DNA of 28,311 nt from IDS-8 sp035304285 (GCA_035304285.1 DATGQI010000138.1:1-28311); one strand, 5' to 3'. Positions 13,764 to 23,437 are shown, numbered from the stretch's first letter. Program-made: numbers and translations. Notes: generated by a model not told the origin, from the letters alone.

Positions 13764-14438
13764 TCAGCCCGTGGCTTCTCCGTGCAGATCAACCGCCGTC
13801 CGCTGATGATGTTCACAGCTCACGCTCGGGTTGAACGGCTTAAACATCCCATTCGGGTTGTCCCGGTACAGCCAGACGTGGCGGTCGTAATGCGGCTCGA
13901 ACATGTGCGCCTCATCGACGGGCGTCGCGGGGTCATCGACCATGTGCTCGTAGGGAATCCCCTGGAAGGAAGGCGGTTCCGCGTGACCCGCTGCCTGCCA
14001 CGCGGCAGCGAAGACGAGGTTCTCCACACCCACCAGCTCGACAGTGCCATCCGCCTGCGGCTCGTAAAGCAGTACCGATGGCACCAGGAAATCGGTATGG
14101 GTTCCCGTCCCGTTTACCCGCGGATCAGGCGGGCCGGTGATGCCCAGCAGGTCCGGCCGGAAGTAGTGAATGCCCATCGCGCCCTGCTCCGCGGGCAGAC
14201 CCATCATATCGGCGGTTTCGCAGAGATTGGCCGGGTCCCTGATGTAGCCCTCGGCCAGCGCCACCTCCACGTCCCGGAACCGTTCCGTGGCAAGCCGCAC
14301 CGCGGCCAGGTCGGGTTCGACAGCAGCCGCAGGCGCCGCCACTGCCGGCTCCGCAATGGTTTCGGAGCCCGTTCGCAGTGCGAAAACGATTGCCCCGATC
14401 ACGACAATTGTCCCTATGAGGACACCCATCTTCGACAT
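13764..14438 (-). CDS. secreted or anchored protein of unknown family (paralogue of the protein encoded at 23719-24294)
   Basis: This is a 224-residue protein with an N-terminal hydrophobic segment (MSKMGVLIGTIVVIGAIVFAL) serving as signal or anchor, then an Ala/Pro linker and a periplasmic domain. The ATG at 14438 is chosen over the first in-frame start at 14498 because of the strong GGGGGAGG site just upstream. Motifs shared with the protein at 23719-24294 are MGIHY, LLYEP, LVGVENLVFAAAW, EPPSFQG, HVWLYRDNPNGMF and NPSVSCEHH. Conserved His, Trp, Asn-Pro and a Cys near the end could form a metal or heme site, but I know of no assigned function. It sits between the FNR-controlled HemN-like gene and a divergent peroxiredoxin. 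The family is not recognised by name. Confidence 0.85.
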   Translation of the reverse strand: MSKMGVLIGTIVVIGAIVFALRTGSETIAEPAVAAPAAAVEPDLAAVRLATERFRDVEVALAEGYIRDPANLCETADMMGLPAEQGAMGIHYFRPDLLGITGPPDPRVNGTGTHTDFLVPSVLLYEPQADGTVELVGVENLVFAAAWQAAGHAEPPSFQGIPYEHMVDDPATPVDEAHMFEPHYDRHVWLYRDNPNGMFKPFNPSVSCEHHQRTAVDLHGEATG

Positions 14439-14695
14439 GATCCTCCCCCTCTTCTTGTTGTTCATTGGATTGCGCTCGGACACCCGGGGCGCCGCCACAG
14501 GAATATACTCCCGATTTAGCCGGCAGGGCAGACGTCCCCTTTATACTTTCGCGACCCGGACCGCTACGTGATCGAACTCGCCGCCAGGCCCTTAAGATCA
14601 CGACATCAGGATGAATCCGGGACACAATGAAGCGCGCGCCAGGCTCGACGCCTGGCAGACGGCGAAGCGCCAATGAGCAGACAGGAGCGGCCATC

Positions 14696-15322
14696 ATGCC
14701 GGACGCACCAGGGGGTACGACGTCACGACTGCTGGGCTTGGGCGAGCTCTTTCCGGAGTTCTCCCTGCAGGCCTGCGTCTCGGCCGAACCGGGATCGGAG
14801 TTTCGCTGCGTCAATGCGCAGGAGCTTGCGGGAAGCTGGAGCGTGGTATTTTTCTGGCCTCGCGATTTCACCTTCGTCTGCCCGACCGAGCTGGTGGAGT
14901 TCAACCGGGCGGTGCGGGAATTTCGCGCGCTGGCTGCGAACGTGTTCGGGGTGAGCGGAGACAGCCATCAAACGCATCTCGCATGGCGCAGGGAAGACCC
15001 CGAACTGCGCAATCTAAAGTTCCCGATGCTCGCGGACGATCGCAAGGAAGTCGCGAATGCGCTGGGGATCCTGGATCCGGTAGAGAAAGTACCGCTTCGC
15101 GCCACCTACGTCGTCGACCAGGAGAGGAAGATCCGGTGGCTGTGCGTGAACGACCTGAACGTGGGCCGAAGCACCGGGGAGGTGCTGCGGGTTCTTGCCG
15201 CGCTGCAGTGCGGCGAGTTGTGCCCGGCAAATTGGCGGCCTGGCCAGGCGACTCTCGAGCGGCCTGCTGACACAGGTAAGGCCCCGGCGTTGGAGACGAA
15301 AAAGCCGGCATCCGTGTCCTGA
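14696..15322 (+). CDS. AhpC/TSA-family 2-Cys peroxiredoxin
   Basis: This is a 208-residue peroxiredoxin that reduces hydrogen peroxide, organic peroxides and possibly peroxynitrite. The peroxidatic Cys is C62 in DFTFVCPTELVEF. The resolving Cys is C176 in CGELCPANWRPGQ, the AhpC-type C-terminal motif; C172 is an extra nearby Cys. The GDSHQTHLAW segment matches the AhpC fold. The ATG at 14696 is chosen over an in-frame start at 14627 because AGGAG lies 9 nt upstream and the conserved sequence begins here. It is divergent from the secreted protein gene at 13764-14438 and convergent with the flavoprotein. No AhpF or thioredoxin reductase partner lies nearby. Confidence 0.93.
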   Translation: MPDAPGGTTSRLLGLGELFPEFSLQACVSAEPGSEFRCVNAQELAGSWSVVFFWPRDFTFVCPTELVEFNRAVREFRALAANVFGVSGDSHQTHLAWRREDPELRNLKFPMLADDRKEVANALGILDPVEKVPLRATYVVDQERKIRWLCVNDLNVGRSTGEVLRVLAALQCGELCPANWRPGQATLERPADTGKAPALETKKPASVS

Positions 15323-15356
15323 GCGGCCGGGACTGCACAACGCACCACGGCAGCGC

Positions 15357-16595
15357 TCAATAGATGTGCAGTCTCTCCAGCAGGGCGAAGTTATCGCCGA
15401 CGCACTCGAACACGTCCTTGTTATGCTTGATCATCTTGCTGCGCATGTATACACGAAGCCACTGCTTGTAGATGTACTGCTCATAGCATTCCAGCATCTC
15501 CATCGGCGAAAGGCCGGGCCGCGCCAGCAGTCCCGCCAGGAACATGGCGCTCTCGAAGCCGAGCGAGATCGACTGGAAGTATGGTGAGCCCATGGCGGAA
15601 TCGCCGGCAAGGAACACCGGCGAGCGCGCCAGCGGATGATCACTGGTTGTCTCCCGCCAAAGTTGCCGGCTGGTTGCGTTGCGAGCCCGGTACAGGTTCA
15701 GCGGGATGCGCACAACGTCGAGGTCGCCGACTATCGTGCCGTTGGTTTCTGTCTGCACCTTCGAGATGAAGCGGTCCATCGAGCGGGCGACTTCGGGAAA
15801 ATTGTCGCGAAGCCACGCGCCGTCGCAGCGTGGCGGGATCCGCTCGTAGTCCTCCGCCGGGATGTTGACGATACCGGTAATGTGAGTGACGTGACCGTCA
15901 TAGTACGTGCGGTTAACCGCCGGGATGAACTTGTAGTACGCATTCTCGATGTTCTTGTAGTACTTGCAGTACTCGTTGCATTCGTAGGCCTGGCTATACA
16001 GGAAGGTGACGACTACGGCGTACTCGAGTCGCAGCTTGAAAGTATTCGCAGCTTCGCTTGCCTCGCCCGGCAGCAGCTGATCGCGGAGCAGGGAATTGGC
16101 GCCCGTGCAGTCGACCAGGACATCTTCCGGCTGGAGCATCGCCGCCAGGTTGTCGGCCGTCACGACGGCTGCTATGCGCTGCACCGGATGCGCCCGGCGC
16201 GCAGCTATGAGATCGCTCAATGAACGCTCGATGTGATTGAGCGGGCAGAAACCCAGTGTCCACTCACGGAGCAGTTCCGCCAGGTCAGGCGAAATGGATT
16301 GCCGGAAAGCGAGCCCTTCCTCGAGCTCCGCGGGTTCGAAAATCGCCCCGACGCTCTCCCCGTCGATGTAGTCGGCACAGTAACTCTCGATCGAATCGGC
16401 CACCAGGTACGGCGCGAGCTGGACCATCCTCGTGCGGGTGTACTCACGCCGCTTTTCATAGAGGTGGACGGAAAAACACTCGTTCGTTTGCAGCAGGGCC
16501 GCGACCAGGAGACCCACCGGACCAGCGCCGACAACGTGGACCCCGACTTTGGGTGGCAGGCTCCCGGGGTGTAGAGAAGCGGATGGGCGGGCCAT
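15357..16595 (-). CDS. FAD-dependent oxidoreductase of the monooxygenase (PHBH-like) fold, substrate unknown
   Basis: This is a 412-residue flavoprotein. The N-terminal Rossmann motif VHVVGAGPVGLLVAALL binds FAD. VLVDCTGANSLLRDQLL and the late VFLAGDSAMGSPYFQSISLG correspond to the DG and GD motifs of the p-hydroxybenzoate hydroxylase fold. The GD motif is atypical, because classical hydroxylases read GDAAH..PP..GQG. The middle is unusually rich in Tyr, Cys and Asn (ECNEYCKYYKNIENAYYKF). The C-terminus is basic and aromatic. The ATG at 16595 has GAGGA upstream; an in-frame TTG at 16625 is less likely. It is divergent from the ferric-reductase-like gene. It could be a hydroxylase, halogenase-like enzyme or a reductase of the same fold. 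Confidence 0.8.
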   Translation of the reverse strand: MARPSASLHPGSLPPKVGVHVVGAGPVGLLVAALLQTNECFSVHLYEKRREYTRTRMVQLAPYLVADSIESYCADYIDGESVGAIFEPAELEEGLAFRQSISPDLAELLREWTLGFCPLNHIERSLSDLIAARRAHPVQRIAAVVTADNLAAMLQPEDVLVDCTGANSLLRDQLLPGEASEAANTFKLRLEYAVVVTFLYSQAYECNEYCKYYKNIENAYYKFIPAVNRTYYDGHVTHITGIVNIPAEDYERIPPRCDGAWLRDNFPEVARSMDRFISKVQTETNGTIVGDLDVVRIPLNLYRARNATSRQLWRETTSDHPLARSPVFLAGDSAMGSPYFQSISLGFESAMFLAGLLARPGLSPMEMLECYEQYIYKQWLRVYMRSKMIKHNKDVFECVGDNFALLERLHIY

Positions 16596-16918
16596 TTGCT
16601 TCCTCGGCCGAGCAGCTAAGTGCAACAGCGTAGAACTGAAAGAAGTCAGGCTCGGGGCGGCGCGGACCTGCGCCCGCGCTTACCGGTCGGACAGACCTTT
16701 TGCCGGGGAACGTAGCCGAAGCAGCCCAGGGGCGTCAAGAATGAAGGCCCAGGGAACCTTGACCCCGATTCGCGCTTTGGATCAACTTGATTATTCGGTA
16801 CGATTCCCGGGCTCGGCTTGATGCGACGATGTCGAGATGTTTCGGCAGACCCAATTTAGGGGAACAAGCTTGTACAGGAGAGCGCCCTTGGCTCAGACCT
16901 CCATACGAAGTCTGATGC
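16596..16918. other. 323-bp divergent intergenic region
   Basis: This region lies between the flavoprotein (minus) and the ferric-reductase-like gene (plus) and should hold both promoters. One sigma-70-like candidate is listed separately. A 26-codon plus-strand ORF at 16741-16821 lacks a ribosome binding site and is not called. No RNA gene, repeat or FNR box was recognised. Confidence 0.6.
16777..16804 (+). promoter_or_regulatory. candidate sigma-70 promoter for the ferric-reductase-like gene
   Basis: TTGGAT (16777-16782) and TACGAT (16799-16804) are separated by 16 bp, each a fair match to the -35 and -10 consensus. A start near 16811 would leave a leader of about 108 nt before the GTG at 16919. 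The call rests on consensus match only. Confidence 0.35.
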
Positions 16919-18448
16919 GTGCCTGATGGGACAGCCGCCAGCGTGAATAACGAATCGGCGACCGGTGGCGAGGGCGGATCGCCCCGAGTTGGTGTTACTC
17001 GCCGGGCCTGGCTGGTCGCCGGCACTCTCGTTGTCACCACCGCATTCTGGGTGGCCGGCCGCTTCGACGAATTGGGCAGTCCCGAACTCTGGCCATGGCG
17101 GGGACCTTCGCAAGTCGTCATGTTGTGGTCGGCGGCGCTCGCTTCTCTGGCAATCCTTTCGGTCGTGCGGGCGCAGGCCCTGGAGCCCCTGTTCGGCGGC
17201 CTGGACATGGCGGTGCGCCTGCACCGGAAGCTCGGCCTGGGAGCGCTGCTGCTGCTCGCCGTCCATGTCGCCCTGCTGGCGGCCGATGCCGTAGCGCACG
17301 GCGAGTCTTTGGGAGCGGTCCTGGTACCGTTCTCGTCCGGCGACGAGAGGTCCATCGACATTCTTGCCTTCTACGTGCTGATCGTGCTGGGACTTCTTGC
17401 CTATGACCGTCGCCTCCGGCACGAGCGCTGGCTGGTGATACATCGTGTGATCGGCCTGTTGTTCCTGTTCGGCACACTGCACGCAGCGATGCAACCTGGC
17501 ACGATCCGGCTCTACGAGCCGCTACGTACCTGGATCGTCTTGCTCTTGCTGGTCGGTCTGGTCGCCTGGGTCTATCGCGTTCTGCTCTTCCGGCGATTCG
17601 GACCGCGCTACCGGTACCGGGTCGAGTCCGTGGTGCCTCGCGGTGGAGGAATCGTCGACCTGGTCATGCGCCCGCTGGAGAGGCGAATGATGTACGAGCC
17701 CGGGACATTCGTCTTCCTCCGCGTTCCGAGCTTCAAGGGAAAAGAGCGGGAGCTGCATCCATTCTCCATCTCGTCGTCACCCCTGCAACACCACTTGCGG
17801 GTGTCCATCCGCCAGCTCGGCGATTTCACGCGCCAGGTCTCTTACCTTTCCCTGGGCGAGGATAATCCCGACTACTGGAAAGCCCGGCGTCCCGGCAAAT
17901 TCCACGCCTCCTCCTCCCTTCGACGTGCCGAGATCGATGTCTTCGGTCCCTTCGGCGGGTTCACGCCATTCCGCTTCGAGCAGTACCAGCGCATGGTGTG
18001 GATCGGAGCGGGCATCGGCATTACCCCTTTCCTTAGCATGCTCGCCTTCGAGCGGAGCACCCTGGACTTTCGCCAGGTCTGGCTCTATTACGTGGCGCGC
18101 AGCGTGGAGGATGCCGTGTACGATCAGGAGATCCGCGCATGCCGCTCGCGGCCAAGCTGCTCCATCGAGTACGTGCTTTGGCTGGCCCGTGAACAGGGAC
18201 GTCTCACGGCGGCCCGGATTGCCGCGGATATGGAGCACGATGACTACGCCGTTATGCTGTGCGGCAACATGCCGTTCGTCGACGCGTTCGTTTCCCAGTT
18301 TCGCGAGCTCGGCCTGCCGCGCGAGAGGATCATCACCGAGGAACTTCAGTTTCGCCCGAGCCCTGTCACACAGGCAGTGCCTCGACTATCAGCCGCAGCT
18401 GATCGACAGCCTGCTTCCACTTCGCCCGGAACTACCTCTCATCTGTGA
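16919..18448 (+). CDS. ferric-reductase-like transmembrane flavocytochrome (FRE/NOX-type)
   Basis: This is a 509-residue membrane flavocytochrome. A ferric-reductase transmembrane domain (about 30-215) carries two His pairs for two b hemes, H102/H116 and H175/H188 (RLHRKLG... and IHRVIG...). The C-terminal half is a ferredoxin-reductase module: LHPFSISSSP binds FAD, WIGAGIGITPFLSML and VMLCGNMPFVDAF bind NAD(P)H. It should move electrons from cytosolic NAD(P)H across the membrane to ferric iron, oxygen or another acceptor. The start at 16919 is GTG with a poor ribosome binding site; an in-frame GTG at 16943 is an alternative. The tail overlaps the convergent TolB/TPR gene by 17 bp. It is divergent from the PHBH-fold flavoprotein. 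Confidence 0.9.
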   Translation: MPDGTAASVNNESATGGEGGSPRVGVTRRAWLVAGTLVVTTAFWVAGRFDELGSPELWPWRGPSQVVMLWSAALASLAILSVVRAQALEPLFGGLDMAVRLHRKLGLGALLLLAVHVALLAADAVAHGESLGAVLVPFSSGDERSIDILAFYVLIVLGLLAYDRRLRHERWLVIHRVIGLLFLFGTLHAAMQPGTIRLYEPLRTWIVLLLLVGLVAWVYRVLLFRRFGPRYRYRVESVVPRGGGIVDLVMRPLERRMMYEPGTFVFLRVPSFKGKERELHPFSISSSPLQHHLRVSIRQLGDFTRQVSYLSLGEDNPDYWKARRPGKFHASSSLRRAEIDVFGPFGGFTPFRFEQYQRMVWIGAGIGITPFLSMLAFERSTLDFRQVWLYYVARSVEDAVYDQEIRACRSRPSCSIEYVLWLAREQGRLTAARIAADMEHDDYAVMLCGNMPFVDAFVSQFRELGLPRERIITEELQFRPSPVTQAVPRLSAAADRQPASTSPGTTSHL

Positions 18449-20594
18449 CCGCCGTCTCGGCCGTAGCGGCGAGCATTCCGAGCTTGCGGCGTTCCTCCTC
18501 GGCAGTGCGCATCACGGCGTTCTCCAGCTCGATGAAGCGGGGATCGCCGCGGTAAGCATCCAGCGGCGCGGTATAGAAACCGGGGACGGCGACGTAACCT
18601 GAAGCAACGGCTTTCTGGAGAGAGGCAATAACCCGGTCCGCATCGCCGATAAGCGCGGCATACTCACTCACGTTGATCCAGTAGAAAAAGTTGTCGGCGC
18701 CGTAGCGCTCCTGCTCTGCAAGCGCCTCAGCGGCCCGTGACAGGAACCTGTCCGCCTCGGCGTTCCTGTCGACCTGCCGCAGGGCGAAAGCGAGATTGGT
18801 GAAATGCGGAGCTCCGTAGAGCTGTTGTTCCAGGATCTGTGCCGTTATCCAGTCTTCGTGCTCTTTGGCGCTGCTCTCGACCAGTTGCAGAAAGTCGGCC
18901 GCCCGTTGTTGCAGCAAGAGCCAGTCCCCGATGGCGCGCAAATCAACCACATCGAGTTCCCGTTCCTGGAGCGATTGGTATATAGAGGCCGCTTCCTCAT
19001 GACGATCGGCAAGCTCCAGAGCGACAAGTTTCTCAGAAACATAAGCTACTTCCGCGGCCCCGTCGTAGTCCCCGGCGAAGAGCAATGCATAGCCGTACAG
19101 TGAGCTTGTAACGGATGAACTCGGGTTGAATTCATAGGCGTAACCCAGTTCCTCGATGGCTGTTGCGAGCCGTCCCTCCATCAGGGCAATTGAACCGCGG
19201 GCGAGACGGACATTCGGTGAATTTCCGGTAATTCGCTCGACGCGCGACACCAGCGTGGACGCCTTATCGAGTTCACGCGTCGACATATACCCGAAGATCA
19301 GGTTGTTGAAGGCCGGTTTGTACAGTGGATCGCGCTCGACTACTGCTTCGAGCAAACTCACGCTTTCGGTGTGCAGGTCGGACCCGGCCAGCAGGGACGA
19401 CAGCCAGTTTCCCGCGTCGGCCTGGCTGGGGTTGAGCTCCAGGGCGCGCCGGAGGACCGCCGTCGCTTCATCCAGGGTCGAGTCGGACTGGGAGTACCAG
19501 AGGCCCAGCGTCGCATGCGCCTCCGGGAGGTCTGGATCCAGCGCCAGCGCCTTGTCGATCAGCGGCCGGCTCGCGGCTTTGGCTTCCGCCTCCGGAATAT
19601 CGCCGTAGGTGCCGGGCGCATCGGAGAGAAGCAGGAGGACCAGCGCCTTCTGCGCATAAGCCGGCGCGTAGTCCGGATCGATGGCAATTGCCTTGTCGAG
19701 CACCTCCGCTGCCTGCTCCATTAAAGACTTGTCGCGCGTGTGTATCCACTGGCGCGCCCTCAGGTAGTTGTCGTAGGCCTCGGCAACTGCGGGTTGCGCG
19801 GGTTCAATCGAATCGTTCCCCAGGATAGTAGAGCGCAGCGCCACGCTGATCTCGTGCGCTATCTCGTCCTGCACCTTGAATATGTCGTCGAGCTTCCGGT
19901 CGTAGTTCCTGGAAAACAGGTGAAAGCCGTCTTCAACCTTTACGAGCTGTGCAGTAACGCGAATATTGTCGCCGGACTTGCGCACTGAACCTTCCAGGAT
20001 GTGCGCAACCTCGAGTATTTCACCTATCTCGCGAAGGTCCTTGTTCTGGGCTTTGAACGCAAACGACGAGGTCCGGCCGGCAACCTTCAGGCCGGGAATC
20101 TGTGCAAGGACATTCAGCAGTTCTTCGGAGATACCTTCGGCGAAATATTCCTGGTCGCCCTGCGGCGAGAGATCGTCGAACGCAAGAACCGCGATAGACC
20201 TGTCGGCAACCTCAGGGACTGTAGCTTCCACGGGAGCTGGCGCCGTTTTCGGGAACATCCGCTCAGCGCCCACAACAAGCAGGACGAGGACGAGGAGCCC
20301 GATGGTCATGCGGTCGAGCCTGCGGGCGGTGTAATGAACAACCGATTGTTCCCTGTCGACGTTCTTCTCGAGCTTGAGCCCGTCCGGGGTCAGCTCGAAG
20401 GCCCACGAGAACAGTAGAACGAGCGGGAAGCCCAGCGCCATCGCGAGCATGAAGGCCTGCATTACCCAGGAAGGCGCGGATATGTTGTCGAGAACGAGAT
20501 CGGCGACCTGCAACAGGAGCCATGCCGCGACCGCGTACGCGATCGCTACCCGAATGACGTTGCGCCGCTTCAGCTCGTCGAACAGCTTGCCCAA
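18432..20594 (-). CDS. membrane-anchored TolB-N-like / TPR repeat protein
   Basis: This is a 720-residue protein. The start is a TTG at 20594 with GGGGAG upstream, beginning with the conserved FDELKRRNVIRVAIAY segment. Membrane helices lie at about 14-33, 44-66 and 95-110. A TolB-amino-terminal/FlgO-like domain follows (about 132-255, with RSIAVLAFDDLSP, EYFAEGISEELLN and GRTSSFAFK), then about ten TPR-like helical repeats to the end. Such proteins are very abundant in some gammaproteobacteria, where the N-terminal region is sometimes replaced by a DNA-binding or cyclase domain. They are thought to act in signalling or periplasmic scaffolding, and no reaction is known. A TATACA sequence about 25-30 bp upstream of the start could be a -10. 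It converges with and overlaps the ferric-reductase-like gene. Confidence 0.87.
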   Translation of the reverse strand: MGKLFDELKRRNVIRVAIAYAVAAWLLLQVADLVLDNISAPSWVMQAFMLAMALGFPLVLLFSWAFELTPDGLKLEKNVDREQSVVHYTARRLDRMTIGLLVLVLLVVGAERMFPKTAPAPVEATVPEVADRSIAVLAFDDLSPQGDQEYFAEGISEELLNVLAQIPGLKVAGRTSSFAFKAQNKDLREIGEILEVAHILEGSVRKSGDNIRVTAQLVKVEDGFHLFSRNYDRKLDDIFKVQDEIAHEISVALRSTILGNDSIEPAQPAVAEAYDNYLRARQWIHTRDKSLMEQAAEVLDKAIAIDPDYAPAYAQKALVLLLLSDAPGTYGDIPEAEAKAASRPLIDKALALDPDLPEAHATLGLWYSQSDSTLDEATAVLRRALELNPSQADAGNWLSSLLAGSDLHTESVSLLEAVVERDPLYKPAFNNLIFGYMSTRELDKASTLVSRVERITGNSPNVRLARGSIALMEGRLATAIEELGYAYEFNPSSSVTSSLYGYALLFAGDYDGAAEVAYVSEKLVALELADRHEEAASIYQSLQERELDVVDLRAIGDWLLLQQRAADFLQLVESSAKEHEDWITAQILEQQLYGAPHFTNLAFALRQVDRNAEADRFLSRAAEALAEQERYGADNFFYWINVSEYAALIGDADRVIASLQKAVASGYVAVPGFYTAPLDAYRGDPRFIELENAVMRTAEEERRKLGMLAATAETAVTDER

Positions 20595-20740
20595 GTACAG
20601 GACTCCCCAAAGTCATCGCGATTGTATACGAGTCGCCCTCTTCCTTCCCTGAAATGCGTACCGGCGGAGGCTCCAGGTTTGGGAACTGGCCGGAAAGCTG
20701 AGGGATGATTGCGATGATCAGGAATGGCCAGGAATTCTGC

Positions 20741-23320
20741 TCAGTCGCGCGCGGGCGCGATGCCGAGCCGTAGCGCGGCGGTGGCGGCCTCAGTGCGGGT
20801 GCGTACTTCGAGTTTCGCCAGGATCGCCGAAACGTGGTGGCCTACGGTCTTGACCGAGACATGGAGCCTGCGCGCGAGGTCTGCGTTGCTGTGCCCGTCG
20901 ACGAGGAGTTCCAGAACCTCTATCTCACGGTTCGTCAGCCCGGCCGGGTTCTGCCGGGTCGTTGAACGGGGCCCTCGCGGGATGCCATGGACGCCCTGTT
21001 CGCGCAGGCGGCGACGAACCATGGCGGCGAGGGGGCCGGCACCCAAGACCTCCAGGATATCCAGCGCCCGCCGGAGGGCCGGCTCGGGCCCGAGCGACAG
21101 TGCCAGCGCCTCCTCGAAAGGCATGCCGATGTCCTTCCAGGCTTGCGCCGCCGACTGCCACTCGCCGTCGATCATCAGGCGGTACGGTTTGGCAATGTGG
21201 TCGGGTGTGCGTTCGACGGCTGCGAATCGGGATCGCCAGAACAGTAGTTCACCCTCGATCCAGGAATCGTGATGACCCTTGGCAAGCTCCAGGGCCGTCG
21301 ACAGGTTTTGCAGGCCGCCATCGATATCGCGCCGGTACCAGGCCAGCTCCGCGCGCGCAGCGGCGACCCGGCCGATGCGCTGCAATTCGCCGGTGCGGCT
21401 GGCGAGCTCTGCGGCCTCGTCCAGTAACGGTTCGGCAGCCGGATCGCCCCGCCTCACGCGGACCAGGGCCAGCGCCACGAGAGCGGGGATACGCTGCACG
21501 GGGCTTATGTCCGGATTCCGAAGCAGCGAGGACGCGACGTCCGCTGCTTCATTCCAGCGACCTCTTTCTAATTCGAAGCGCGCGAGATACGCGCGCAGGT
21601 AAGCAAGGTTGGTAAAGTTTTCGTGATCCTCGCAGTAGGCTATGCCCTCCTCGAGATACTTCCTTGACCGCGGGAAATCATGCCGCCATATCGAGCAGGT
21701 GGAGAGGTTGGCGTACGCTCTACCGGCGTGCTCGTGAAGGCGGTACGTTCTGGCGATCTCCAGGCTGCGCTCAACCATCGCGTAGCCCGCATCATCGCCG
21801 CTGGTAATCAGCGACGTGCCGACGTTGTTGAGAGCGTGCGACTCTGTCTCGGGATCACCAAACCTGCGGGCCAGTTCTATCGCGCAGTGCCCGTATGAAG
21901 TCGCCGAGTCGACGCGTCCCTCCAGCATGTCGAGCTGCGAACGCGCACTGTAAGCCATTCCCAGTTCACGCTGCTCCGGCTGGCGCTCGAGAAGATCGAT
22001 CGCCTCGGCGACGTATTGATCTGCGGCGGCCTTGTTGCCGAGTTTCCAGTGCTGGCGCGACAGGACCAGCAGTGTCCGCGATTCGGCCAAAGTGTTCCCG
22101 AGCGACCGCCAAAGCGCGAGAGACGCTTCGGCCGACGACACCGACAGTTCGATCTGGTTCGTGACGTAGCACTCCCAAGCGTGACGGTCGAGCAAATCGG
22201 CACGTTGCTCGGGCGGCAGGCGATCACCATGACGCAGGGCACTGGCGTAATGTTCCGCCGCCTCGCGATGTGCGCCGAGTGCTGCCGCCTCACGTCCGGC
22301 ACGCGGCGCATACTCGAGAATCTCCGGAATCTCTCCCGAGCGTTCGGCATGGTGCACGAGGCGGGACAAATCGGCGCTGCGTGCCTGCAGCGCGTGCAGG
22401 ATCCGCCGATGCATCTGTCTTGCCTGCGCCGGCTGCAGGCTGCTTTCTACCGCCAGCCGCGCCAGCTCGTGGCGGAACGCAATTGCGTCATCGACATGCC
22501 GGAGCAGCCCTGTTTCGACGGCGTCCATCGCACCTTCGGTCTTCGCGAGCATCGACTCGAGCAGCCAGAGCTCGGTCTTGCCCGGCAACAGGGATACGAG
22601 TTCCGCCACAGCTCGCGCAGGTTCGCTGCAGCGAGCCACCCGCGCCAGGACGGCATCGCGGACAGTCTCCGGCACTGCCTCCCCACTTGCCGCCAGGAGC
22701 TCGCGCACGAAAAAAGGATTACCGCCACTGATGCTGTATATATCGGTGGCGTCTCTTCCGCTGTCATGTGCGAGCTGGGCGACGGCGTTTTCCGAAAGCG
22801 GCGCCAGCGCCAGTCTCGCGACGTGGTTTCCGGTCAGGTCGCCAAGGGTCCGCCGCAGCGGATGCGCAGCGGATATTTCATCGTCACGGAACGTGGCGAG
22901 AAACAAGCAAAGTGTCCGCTGGATGCGCCGGACGATGAAGGCAACGAAATCCAGGGTTGCCTCATCCGCCCAATGGATGTCTTCCAGTACGATGATGGTG
23001 ACCGGGCGCTTACAAAGCTCGCCGAAGAGGCCGGCAAAGAGCCGCTCTCGCGAGGGCTCGCCCCGCAGCCCTTCAAGTGCGGGCAACCGTGCAGCAACCT
23101 CGTACACCGGTCCCAGCACGCGCGGCGTCCTTAGCGCATCGCAATTTCCCCAGAGCACACGCACGTTTTTGCCGTGACCCGCCACGAAGGCCTCGACCAG
23201 CGAGCTCTTGCCGACGCCGGCTTCGCCACCGACCAGGAGAGCCTTGCCGCAGCCATCCGCAACCGCCCGCAGGTTCCTTGCAAGTTGAGTCAGCTGTGTC
23301 TGGCGTTCCAGCAGTTCCAT
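20741..23320 (-). CDS. LuxR-family regulator with AAA/STAND ATPase and TPR domains
   Basis: This is a large (859-residue) MalT/LAL-type regulator. The N-terminal ATPase has Walker A GGEAGVGKSS (31-40) and Walker B VLEDIHWAD (111-119). A helical TPR-like sensor occupies about 380-780. A C-terminal LuxR HTH (about 797-853) reads LTNREIEVLELLVDGHSNADLARR, then VSVKTVGHHVSAIL. The ATG at 23320 is chosen because the ATPase domain begins there; the frame is open to 23563 but that would overlap the divergent DUF4242 gene. No good ribosome binding site is visible. It is divergently transcribed from the DUF4242 and secreted-protein pair with a 117-bp gap, so control of that pair is likely but inferred. 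The inducer is unknown. Confidence 0.92.
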   Translation of the reverse strand: MELLERQTQLTQLARNLRAVADGCGKALLVGGEAGVGKSSLVEAFVAGHGKNVRVLWGNCDALRTPRVLGPVYEVAARLPALEGLRGEPSRERLFAGLFGELCKRPVTIIVLEDIHWADEATLDFVAFIVRRIQRTLCLFLATFRDDEISAAHPLRRTLGDLTGNHVARLALAPLSENAVAQLAHDSGRDATDIYSISGGNPFFVRELLAASGEAVPETVRDAVLARVARCSEPARAVAELVSLLPGKTELWLLESMLAKTEGAMDAVETGLLRHVDDAIAFRHELARLAVESSLQPAQARQMHRRILHALQARSADLSRLVHHAERSGEIPEILEYAPRAGREAAALGAHREAAEHYASALRHGDRLPPEQRADLLDRHAWECYVTNQIELSVSSAEASLALWRSLGNTLAESRTLLVLSRQHWKLGNKAAADQYVAEAIDLLERQPEQRELGMAYSARSQLDMLEGRVDSATSYGHCAIELARRFGDPETESHALNNVGTSLITSGDDAGYAMVERSLEIARTYRLHEHAGRAYANLSTCSIWRHDFPRSRKYLEEGIAYCEDHENFTNLAYLRAYLARFELERGRWNEAADVASSLLRNPDISPVQRIPALVALALVRVRRGDPAAEPLLDEAAELASRTGELQRIGRVAAARAELAWYRRDIDGGLQNLSTALELAKGHHDSWIEGELLFWRSRFAAVERTPDHIAKPYRLMIDGEWQSAAQAWKDIGMPFEEALALSLGPEPALRRALDILEVLGAGPLAAMVRRRLREQGVHGIPRGPRSTTRQNPAGLTNREIEVLELLVDGHSNADLARRLHVSVKTVGHHVSAILAKLEVRTRTEAATAALRLGIAPARD

Positions 23321-23437
23321 GAGCGAAGCGAGGACCAATCTGGGTCTTGGCAGGGCAAAAATAGGGAGATCACCCCATTCGCCGGGTGCGTGGTTTCCGT
23401 AGTGTAACTCCCACGTCACAACCAGAGGGAACCAGCA

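Noticed and set aside
16741..16821. 26-codon plus-strand ORF in the divergent region
   Set aside because: It has no ribosome binding site and no recognisable feature, and it overlaps a likely promoter.
22016..23134. 372-codon plus-strand frame
   Set aside because: It is antisense to the LuxR-type ATPase gene, whose motifs and HTH are unambiguous.
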